A DNA stretch of 64,000 nt from Alternaria dauci. Taxonomy: Eukaryota; Ascomycota; Dothideomycetes; Pleosporales; Pleosporaceae. A program made the translations under genes and the position numbers. Position 1 is the stretch's first letter; each line of letters opens with the position of its first letter. Of this stretch, positions 55,951 through 64,000 are shown one piece after another. Location of the stretch: NCBI RefSeq assembly GCF_042100115.1, contig NC_091273.1, positions 2,728,001-2,792,000 of the forward strand. Reading direction: 5' to 3'. The notes beneath the pieces were generated by a model. The model saw nothing but the letters and a program-made list of their open reading frames with translations, was not told the origin of the DNA and made no database searches.

Positions 55951-58232
55951 GCTAGGCCATACACCTTAGCGATAACGAGGTACGCGACAGAAAATGTCGA
56001 AGACTGTGAGAGGGGCGCGGAGATCGAAGAAAGTGGGAACTGAAGCACGTGATTTCGGGTGTCGACTTCACCACGACTTTTCTGTACCCTGCGTGCAAAC
56101 GACTACTACACTGTAGCGTTTGGGGTTGTCGAAGCGAGTGATTATGATAAGCATAGCTTTAGTGAATAAGACATTATATTTACGGCATCGAAACAATAAA
56201 ACATCGTCGTCGAAATGACAGAGACACGTAGCGCGTGGAAAGCTGTTGTCGGTCATGCTCTTAATGTTTTTGACAAACAGTAAATCACTTCATCAACGAC
56301 TGACTGGCAGGAAATACCATAAACCGAGTGGCAGAAGGCGCGATTCTCAAAGAACGAGGCTCTAACACTCTCACTTCGACTGTGGACGGTGACGTCGTAG
56401 CCGTGCTAGGTAACCAGAAAATGGCCGTGCAATCAGTCTTGTAAGTGACCTGTATAGGTAATTGGGTAATGGGTGTGGAGAGCTACTGGTGTTGTTCAGT
56501 GCACACTTCTGTCGGAAGTATTTATGAGCGCAGGACCCTGAGCATTCATCTGTACTGGTGAACCTTTTAGGATCACGATATTGGTGCCTTCCGCATAAGC
56601 ATTCTGGGAAAATGATACGGTCAGAACAGATGTTGCTGTCGAGATGGATTGTAGTTAGGAATCTCGGGAGGGATGGATGACGGCGGAATGTGTCGGAAGT
56701 GATTCGTGGCTGCGAACGGCGCTTCAGTAGCAAAAGTTCGGCGGATTGATCAACGGAGTGGTTTTGTAGACGAGGTGACTTGTTCAGCAGAGGCGAGGAT
56801 ACGTTGTTGGTGGCGGTTCAGTGCTGGCGTGGCAGGAGGGCAGTCGCGTCGTTGCTTTTGTGAAAGCACGCGTCTGCACACGTGACGCGATTCAACGATG
56901 ACGTAATTCTCATCATTGTCCTCTCCGCTCCACCCCACTCAGTTTCTCTGCCAATCCCACGTGCGCGCACATGCTCCATTGATACATACAAAACTACTTC
57001 CAGATTGTTGTGGCGCCCTTCAGAGACCTCCGTCTCAATCCGAAAGCGCACTTGCTGCAGTCACGGCGATTGAAGTCTTTCTAGTTAAAGCCGTTACAGC
57101 TGTACCGCATTGCACTATGGCTTCGAGGGCAAGCATTACTGTTCAGGAAATTCGGAACAGGGGCTGATTGGGCGTGCGCAAAGCCGAGGCACATCATATT
57201 CCGTGGAGGAGTGCATCCGCCGATCGACCGAACCTTGAAGCCTCAAGGACAAAGCCAGTCTAGAATTCCCATGCCATTTCCCTTGCAGGTTGGGAGTGCG
57301 GACATGCCGTGCAAAACACTGCGTGCGCATCATCTCATGGTTACCTACCTTCTCTCGTGCTGACATTTCAGCCCCTAGGGCGTAAGTAAGCAGCAGTGCG
57401 GCGCAGCACAAGCATGTTGTCGTTAGCTACCGGGCATCAACTCATTCGAGAACCACCGGGCCGCTCGGGTGTCCACCGTGATGTGGCCGCATGGCTCTGC
57501 AAGAATGCGGCGGTGCACACTTGTCTTAGCTCTCTGATAGCTTCTCGGGACCAGTCAAGGCATCAAGAACATAGTCATTTGCTGAAGGGTATGCCGACTT
57601 GGAAAGATTGACTACTCCATTTAGACTCTGAGAAAAGTGCAAACCACGTAACCATTTTCCACAGTCGCAGAAGAAAGTGTAGTTCTCATTCGGCCAATAA
57701 CTTCATCCTTCGCTCTCATAGTCAGACTAGAGGATCATGCATCCACTTGGCAATACTGCAATGTGGTGGCGTTGAGAGACAGTGGATCAAAGCGTGCAGC
57801 GAAGTCAGCGTTTACATTTTATCCAGCCAGTGCGACAAAGAAGCAATACTCCATTTGCAGCGCCGTACATTCCGGCTGGGAGAAGATGGTGGATCTGGAA
57901 GTGAACCGATAAAAGACCGTAGCTTAGGTCAGACTAATCAGTCTTCGAGGAGATCAGGTAGTACTGAAACGAGAAGAGTGATTGCTCCATTGTTGTCTGC
58001 AGCAAGGTGGTACGGGCGACAGTGTAACAAAAGGATTGTGTACTAAAGCGCCTGTTCGTCTCTGCTGGACTGGTCCTACTCACGCTTCACTATATCAACA
58101 CAGAACACATCCTTACCTTTCGACAGACCTCTTCTTTCCTCTCATATCTTTTGCTCTATACCACGACTTGGAACGGTTGTTCCCTTCTGTGAGAAAATAA
58201 CGACCTTCCGACTCACGAGACACCAAGTCAAA
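55951..58232. other. Gene-poor 2.3 kb stretch
   Basis: Promoter of the unknown gene on the left and of the small secreted gene on the right. No ORF above about 120 codons and none with a motif. I see no transposon terminal repeat. This is the emptiest interval in the window. Confidence 0.5.
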
Positions 58233-58629
58233 ATGAAGTTTGCTCTCATCAGCACGGTGATTTATATTGCCACCGTTCTTGCTGCTCCTGGAGCCGTATG
58301 CGTTCCCAAGCCACGGTGCCGAATATCTCACTAACACACTACCGTCAGATATCGCTCAATCGGTCCTTCAAAACTATCTCGGTGCGCGATGACAACAATA
58401 CCGAGGGTACTATTCACATTGCCTGCATCGAGTGTCCATGCGGAGTATGTGTTTATTTTTTTGTTCGCACCTCGCTCTCCTTGAAGGTGTATCCATGATT
58501 CAGGTGGCTCAAACATAGCCCTCGAGCTAACGACTTTATCAGGGCTTCAATGGTGACTGTCAATGCGTCAACAATGGTTGTTGCTGTGATATGACCAATC
58601 CCGGACAACCGCCTGCAGGTGGCTGGTAG
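58233..58629 (+). CDS. Small secreted 8-cysteine protein (81 aa), candidate effector
   Basis: Three exons: 58233-58295, 58349-58444 and 58543-58629, all joined in phase 0; introns 53 and 98 bp. No single open frame shows it. Signal peptide about MKFALISTVIYIATVLA (cleavage near 17-21). The mature part has eight Cys, at 47, 50, 52, 59, 61, 66, 67 and 68: spacing C-x2-C-x-C-x6-C-x-C-x4-CCC. The end is Pro/Gly-rich (NPGQPPAGGW). Length, signal peptide and cysteine density match small secreted proteins of fungi that often act as effectors or antimicrobials. No family resemblance is recognised, so function is open. It sits to the right of the gene-poor stretch. Confidence 0.8.
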
Positions 58630-58900
58630 AGGTCTTTTTCCTAGTGGGAATTCTCGAGACATGGAAGCTGATGCTCTCGAAAGCCTCTTCTCTTCCATGA
58701 ATAATGTGTCTCGGCTCCTGTTTTTGGCTACTGGACTAAACATGGAAGCTGAATGTGTTGGATCATTGGACCTCATTCTTGCCGATGGCAGTGAAATGAT
58801 ATGTGGGGAATTGAGATTAGTGATGAGACGCTGAGAGGCTGTCTGAAATCTAGCCTAGCTCAGTATACCTCTGCTTTCGAGCGCTCTTTAAACCACTCAC

Positions 58901-59566
58901 TCAGTTGACCGCTTTTCTCTTTCTTCTTCCTTGCCTGTGGGTCTTGGTACTTTTGCTTGAGACTTCGGTATCATCTCCGACGTTATGTGCAGTCTCGTCA
59001 TTCGTGCCATCAGTCCTTTCCCTGGTACTCTTTCCCTCTCTCTCATCTGTCCCTCTACTCTGCTCTGTCTCATTGCTCTCGTGAATGTCTGCCATATCCT
59101 CCATAGTCCTCAATACCATAAGCACAGCATTCGCGAAATCCCCTCCCTTGTCTGCCAGGATCTCACAGAATTCAGCATTACTATCTTTGTTCACTCCTTC
59201 TCTTGATGTCACGTCTCCATTAGAATCTCTATTTCTCATCCACAATGCTTCATAGTAAGTCTGTATAAAGAACTCATCCTCGTTTGCTCGGTCCATTGCT
59301 TGGATTAACAAGTCTGTTCTCTCGATGACTTCGGACCACGTCCCGTCGTCGAATTCAGTTTGCGTGATTGTAGAGCCATATGCGAGCTTCATCGTAGGAA
59401 CGAGAGATTCTGTGATCCACGCAGGTGTAATACTTGGAGTGCGAAGTCTGGGCCGAACTTGCGCGAGTTTCGCAGGAATCGAGTTTAGATCGGAGGTCGC
59501 ATCTGAATGTGAAGAGACTGGGTGCTCGTAAGGTCCGTAAGGCCCAGTTGGGGGTATTTCATCCAT
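58901..59566 (-). CDS. Hypothetical protein with basic tail (221 aa)
   Basis: ATG at 59566 chosen; the frame is open upstream only from a TTG. No recognised family. N-terminal MDEIPPTGPYGPYEHP is Pro/Tyr-rich. The middle (VERTDLLIQAM-like helical region, then DEFFIQTYYEALWMR) is acidic and helical. The last ~60 residues are Glu/Thr/Ser-rich and end with RRKRKAVN, a possible nuclear signal. Divergent from malic enzyme. May be a lineage-specific gene or, less likely, a non-coding ORF. Confidence 0.45.
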   Translation of the reverse strand: MDEIPPTGPYGPYEHPVSSHSDATSDLNSIPAKLAQVRPRLRTPSITPAWITESLVPTMKLAYGSTITQTEFDDGTWSEVIERTDLLIQAMDRANEDEFFIQTYYEALWMRNRDSNGDVTSREGVNKDSNAEFCEILADKGGDFANAVLMVLRTMEDMADIHESNETEQSRGTDEREGKSTRERTDGTNDETAHNVGDDTEVSSKSTKTHRQGRRKRKAVN

Positions 59567-60173
59567 AGTTATGATGCGATAACCTAGGAACAGGGTCAAT
59601 TGTCACGAAACATAAGGAGGATCATGAAGCGCCAATGTATAAAGCGAATGGATTGCTCCTCTTCGAAGTGATGGTAGCGCATGACTACGCGGTTTGTTCA
59701 TGAGATCATATCCCGCTTCCTAGTCGATGAGAGATGGCCAAGTAAGATTTCTGAGTGTTGTTGTCAACTCGCAAAACTTCATGGTCGCAGACGATGTGGA
59801 TTTTGTTTGTAGCGATATCTTCTTGATTAAGTTTTGTACCTCGGTACGTCGCCGTGGCCTCGTCGCGTAATGCAAAACACTGCTGCACGATTCTTGAGTT
59901 TTTGAGCACCCGTCTAGACGTGGATTCGCATATCCAGGATTTTCGCCAAATCAAATTCAGGTTAAGAAGAGTCAACTCTGCTGCATGGTTGAGTAGCGGT
60001 AGATTGAGAGGGCCAGTAGTTCGCAACGACCAACAGGCGCCACGTGCACAACAACAGTGGGTGGCTTCACGTCGACGTCATCGCACCCTCACTGCGACGC
60101 GCAACTGCATGGCCAACAACATGTCGGAAATGGCCGGGATCACGTAGCAATTTTGAGGTGGGGTTGCGATAGA
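59567..60173. other. Divergent promoter region
   Basis: Between the orphan gene and malic enzyme; a 106-codon minus-strand ORF here (59706-60026) has no signature. Confidence 0.5.
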
Positions 60174-62417
60174 ATGTCACGACGGACCCGTAGCTTCTGC
60201 CTGCAGCATATTCCCTCCTGGTGCAAACTGCCGATATCCAGTCGCATTTTCCGAGCCCCGCGCGTCACCCACGGAAAGCATATCGCAGGCATGTCGTCCG
60301 ATACAAAGCAGCAGAAGAATGCCAAGTTTGGGCACTTGCCTCTCTCCACATCTGGGCCTCTAGAGACCAGTCTGTAAGAAACGTCCATGTACGAACCGCA
60401 CGCGAGACATGTGCTGACTTGGTACCCGCACCTCCTAGGACTGTACGGCGTGCACACCCACTCAGGCTCCCACATGGCTAACGTGCCGTCCAGGGCAATG
60501 CGCTCCTCCGAACACCGTACTTCAACAAGGGTTCAGCCTTCACCAAGGAAGAGCGCGACACCTTCAAGCTCCATGGCCTCCTCCCCACCAACATCCAGAC
60601 CCTCGACGAGCAGGTCAAGCGCGCATACGCCCAGTACAACTCCCGACCGAGCGACCTTGCCAAGAATACATTCATGACCAGCCTGAAGGAGCAGAACGAG
60701 GTGCTATACTACAGAGTACGCTACGGTTGACAGTGTTGCTCATGGCATGGCTGACCACTTCGCAGCTCATCCTTGACCACCTTAAGGAGATGTTCTCCGT
60801 CATATACACCCCAACCGAAGGCGAGGCTATAGCCGACTACTCAAAAATCTTTCGACGGCCCGAAGGTTGCTTCCTCAACATCGACGATGCAGACCGCGTC
60901 GAGGACGATTTGAAGCAATGGGGTAATTCCGACGACATCGACCTGATTGTCGTGAGCGACGGCCAGCAGATTCTGGGAATTGGCGATCAAGGCGTAGGAG
61001 CTATTCTGATCAGCATCGCCAAGCTCGTCATTTACACGCTATGTGCTGGGATACATCCTTCACGAACGCTGCCCGTAGTCCTTGACTGCGGCACAGATGT
61101 CAGTATAGAGAATTTAGCAAAATGGCGCGTGCTGACAAGCGCAGAACAAAAGTCTCCTCGACGACGAGCTATACCTTGGCATGCGGAAAGAGCGGGTGTA
61201 TGGCGAGAGATACGATGACTTTGTCGACAAGTTTGTAACGGCTGCAAAGAAGCATTACCCTAAAGCGTACATTCACTTTGAGGATTTCGGACTGAACAAC
61301 GCACGAAGGATTCTAGACAAGTACACACCTCAGATCGCATGTTTCAACGACGATGTACAGGGCACCGGGTGCGTGACACTCGCAGCAATCATGGCAGCTT
61401 TCAAGGTTAGCGGGACCAAATGGGATGAGGCTCGCTTTGTCATGTTCGGCTCAGGATCAGCGGGCACGGGAATTGCAGATCAGATCCAAGATGCCATCGC
61501 CCAAAACACTGGAAAATCTAAAGAAGAGGCTGGGCGCCAAATTTGGTATCTTACTCTGAACCCCTGGCCAGCCAGCTAACTTGCGCTAACTTGGAACAGG
61601 TGCGTCGACAAACCTGGTCTGCTACTACAGGGCAAAAAGGATCAACTTACTCCAGCCCAACTTCCGTTTGCGCGAGACGACAAAGAGTGGGAGGGCAAAG
61701 AGCACGGCGATCTGCTGTCCGTCATCAAAGAGGTGAAGCCGCACGTGCTCATCGGTACCTCGACCAAGCCAGGATCCTTTTCAGAAGACGTAGTTCGAGA
61801 AATGGCAAAACACGTCAAACGCCCCGTCATCTTCCCACTCTCGAACCCAACCAAGCTCCACGAAGCCAAGCCGCAAGACCTGTATGACTGGACCGATGGC
61901 AAAGCGCTAGTTGCGACGGGTTCGCCATTCCCGCCGGTGAAGCACAATGGCAAGGAATACGACATATGTGAGTCTTTTGATATCACTTCTGTATTCATGT
62001 TACTAACTACTACAAGCTGAATGCAATAACTCGGTGACATTCCCTGGTATCGGCCTCGGCGCAATTCTCTCCCGGGCCCGCCTTATGACTCCCGCCCTCC
62101 TCGTTGCAGCTGTTCAAGCCCTCGCTTCGGCGGCACCCGTTCTCAACAACCGTGGAGCCGGCCTCCTCCCAGATGTGGAAGACGTACGTGAGATCAGCGT
62201 GCAAATAGCCAGAAACGTGATCAAGAAGGCCGTAGAGGATGATTTAGCTCAAGAGAAGGACATACCAAGTGGCGATGCAGAGTTAGAGGAGTGGATCAGA
62301 GAACAGATGTGGGAAGCAGAGTACCGTCCATTAAAGTTGGTGAAAGAGAGCAACGCGACTGCGCATGCAAGAGGAGAAGCAGGCACAGCGAGTGGACAGA
62401 GAGAGGGGAAGCACTGA
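60174..62417 (+). CDS. mae1: Mitochondrial NAD(P)-malic enzyme (642 aa), with 4-nt microexon
   Basis: Seven exons: 60174-60373, 60439-60442 (GACT, 4 nt), 60494-60715, 60766-61098, 61145-61545, 61600-61967 and 62017-62417. The N-terminus MSRRTRSFCLQHIPSWCKLP is Arg-rich, acid-free and likely a mitochondrial presequence. Core motifs: YTPTEGEAIADYS, GDQGVGAI, EDFGLNNARRIL, FNDDVQGTGCVTLAA, the Rossmann GSGSAGTGIADQI, GTSTKPGSFS, PLSNPT and FPGIGLGAIL, all as in malic enzymes. It oxidatively decarboxylates malate to pyruvate in mitochondria. The microexon is inferred because exon 1 ends in phase 2 (CT) while GNALLRTPYFNKG needs phase 0; GACT bridges them as L-T. Both flanking introns (65 and 51 bp) have proper branch sites. 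Convergent with the LPMO-like gene. Confidence 0.93.
60439..60442 (+). other. Putative 4-nt microexon of malic enzyme
   Basis: GACT between acceptor CCTAG and donor GTACGG. Restores LETSL-T-GNALL. Upstream branch-like CTGAC near 60414, downstream CTAAC near 60478. Confidence 0.65.
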
Positions 62418-62503
62418 AGCAGACGGTCATGACACACGTACAGCTCCAGTATAGACGTCTACAGTTACAATCATCCTCCTGCCCTGCTTTCTTTGCCTTT
62501 ATC

Positions 62504-63499
62504 TCATGCGATCATAACATCAAAACACGTGCTGTACTTGTTTGCACCACCAAAACTCCACACCCATATCATCATATGCCGTCCTTTCTCCATGCACTCT
62601 GGCCTGCAAAGGAGCGTCAGTGAAAAGACATATTTTCAAGCCCTCTCCTCTCCTCTTGGAACGACATTGAGAAGAAAAGAATATGAACTTACAGATGCAG
62701 CGTTTGCCAGTTTCCCTTATCATGAAGGTCCTTCGGTCCCCACCCGGGCGCTGTGACCTTTGTATCCAACGGGTATGCGAAACTCTCCTCACTAAACCCG
62801 TTCCTCTGCACGATATTTTCTTCCGTCAACTCTTTCACATCTACAATCTCTGTTTCCTTGCTACCAGCCCAGTAAACGGACACTTTCCCCGGATCGCCCA
62901 TTTCGACTCCGCCAAAGTTACCACGGCTGTGACCGTTGCCGCCGAACATGAGGGTTATGGATGACCCGGCTGAGGCGGTCGCCATGGGAGCTGGTGAAGT
63001 GTGTGTGGGCGGTTTATGACCGGGCTCTTGGGGAATAGAAGAGGCCAAGTATTGAAGAGGGCCTCGTTGGCTGGGGTGGCATGCATGTGTGTCAGACCTT
63101 GAGGCTGCGGCAGGGAGGTCCCATAGATCTGTATGAGATTAGTCATGGCAGGAAGGGAGAGAAAGTTATATTCTCGGTCGACAAGAAGAGAGATGGAATA
63201 CATTCGATGCCTTCAGCCTGCCAATCTCCAGGATTCTGCTTCGCGCGGGGCCAGCCGTGGCACAGCTCTGCGTACCAGGGTCCACTACGAGATGGTCAGT
63301 CTGCCGATGTTTTCTTCAATACACGTTGTTGTGTAGAGCGTACGTACAGTGGATCGATTTCTCTGGGCGGTGTCTCCGCTGCTGCAGCTGCCATGTCGGC
63401 TTTTATGCCAGTGTTATTGTGCTGGGTGCAGTGCAGCCATGAATGTGCTAGGGATGTGGGTAGCAATATTGTTGTGGCTGCTAGAATGATTATCTTCAT
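62504..63499 (-). CDS. Secreted LPMO-like protein with mature N-terminal His (256 aa)
   Basis: Exons 63499-63348, 63284-63202, 63128-62693 and 62603-62504; introns 63, 73 and 89 bp, all phases closing (L, Y, L). Signal peptide MKIIILAATTILLPTSLA cleaves before His19, so the mature protein starts HSWLHCTQHNN. After this come the segments WYAELCHGWPRAKQNPGDW, GGNGHSRGNF with a candidate second copper His, VYWAGSKETEI, and a C-terminal GRHMMIWVWSFGGANKYSTC resembling the aromatic end of copper-dependent polysaccharide monooxygenases. His1 at the copper brace is the defining LPMO feature. I cannot assign an AA family, and an LPMO-like copper protein without oxidase activity remains possible. The stop is 86 bp from the malic enzyme stop. 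Confidence 0.75.
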
Positions 63500-64000
63500 G
63501 CTGCACAAGAAATATGTTGTCCTGGTAATCAAGATACTATCGTGAGAAGAGGGGATCAAATAGAGTGGCTATCAGTGGCTGTTGAAACGAGCAAAAAGGA
63601 TGTGTCATAACGTCGTTGTTCGCAAAACTCGTGTTACACGAATGGTTTTTTGGATTGAAGGATGAGATTGATTGAAACTATAATGGGGAAATGCTACTAG
63701 TGAGTGAGGATGGCGGACATCATTTGAATCGCGTACAAGGAAAAGACCAAACAACATTCTGGGATTCACACTTCAGCCATTGATACAAGATTGATAGTGA
63801 CTGAAACACTTAGCGTATACATCGACAGGCTTGATTCCTTGTGTTCCTGACAACTTCTTCCAAAATATAGCCTCAGCACCACTTAGAACTGCACCGTGTT
63901 CAAGTCCTCATATTGCAGCCTTGTGTCGTGCACGACTCCAGCGGCCATCGTCACTTGCCTGCCTATCGACATAAAGAGCCGGTCGAGGAGCACAATCAGG
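63500..64000. other. Right edge, upstream of LPMO-like gene
   Basis: Promoter of the LPMO-like gene; no gene supported before the window ends. Confidence 0.5.

Noticed and set aside
55951..58232. Transposon remnant in the gene-poor stretch
   Set aside because: No terminal repeats, reverse transcriptase, or transposase motif seen, and base composition is not clearly RIP-degraded.
1..64000. Biosynthetic cluster, CRISPR array or undescribed multi-gene system
   Set aside because: Neighbours are functionally unrelated, strands alternate, and no repeat array or backbone enzyme is present.

Overview
The window comes from a filamentous ascomycete. Many genes have short GT-AG introns (about 45-100 bp) with CTAAC-like branch points, and single-exon genes are also common. 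Several families are fungal-specific: Ste2 pheromone receptor, HET-domain protein, hybrid histidine kinase, Egh16-like secreted protein, Pmp3 and fungal mitochondrial malic enzyme. From general familiarity with the proteins I would guess Dothideomycetes (Pleosporales-like), but the sequence alone does not prove this. I rebuilt the spliced models by hand from splice sites, reading phase and family expectations. Coordinates are precise, but none has transcript support.

Layout. 0-10 kb: an orphan acidic protein, a DUF676 lipase/esterase, a GPI-anchored serine/threonine-rich wall protein, a zinc alcohol dehydrogenase and a U-box cyclophilin (PPIL2/Cyp8 type). 10-22 kb: an Egh16-like secreted protein, a CNOT11-like CCR4-NOT subunit, Pmp3, a CsbD-like stress protein with a CRE and TATA upstream, indoleamine 2,3-dioxygenase and a Pex23-family dysferlin-domain membrane protein. 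22-30 kb: a long Pom1/DYRK kinase and a TGS-domain GTPase with a 10-nt microexon. 30-38 kb: a membrane-anchored hemerythrin-like protein, a HET-domain protein, the Ste2 receptor and a BRCT protein. 38-46 kb: an intron-containing tRNA-Asn, the rRNA methyltransferase Spb1, a divergently transcribed alpha/beta-hydrolase giant and RPA subunit 3 with an MCB-like promoter site. 46-51 kb: a large hybrid histidine kinase that appears to be inactivated by in-frame TAG codons. 52-64 kb: a secreted lipase B homologue, an uncharacterised conserved protein, a gene-poor 2.3 kb stretch next to a small 8-cysteine secreted protein, a basic-tailed orphan, a mitochondrial malic enzyme with an apparent 4-nt microexon, and a secreted protein with a mature N-terminal histidine (LPMO-like).

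There is no operon, secondary-metabolite cluster, CRISPR array or recognisable transposon. Most genes are independent housekeeping or regulatory loci: translation and ribosome biogenesis (Spb1, GTPase, tRNA), mRNA decay (CNOT11-like), replication and repair (RPA3, BRCT protein), polarity and cell size (Pom1), and metabolism (malic enzyme, IDO, ADH). Scattered among them are five secreted or surface proteins that could act outside the cell: GPI protein, Egh16-like, lipase B-like, 8-Cys protein and LPMO-like. The most notable results are the damaged histidine kinase, the two microexons, the unlisted small cysteine-rich secreted gene and the His1 copper-protein candidate.
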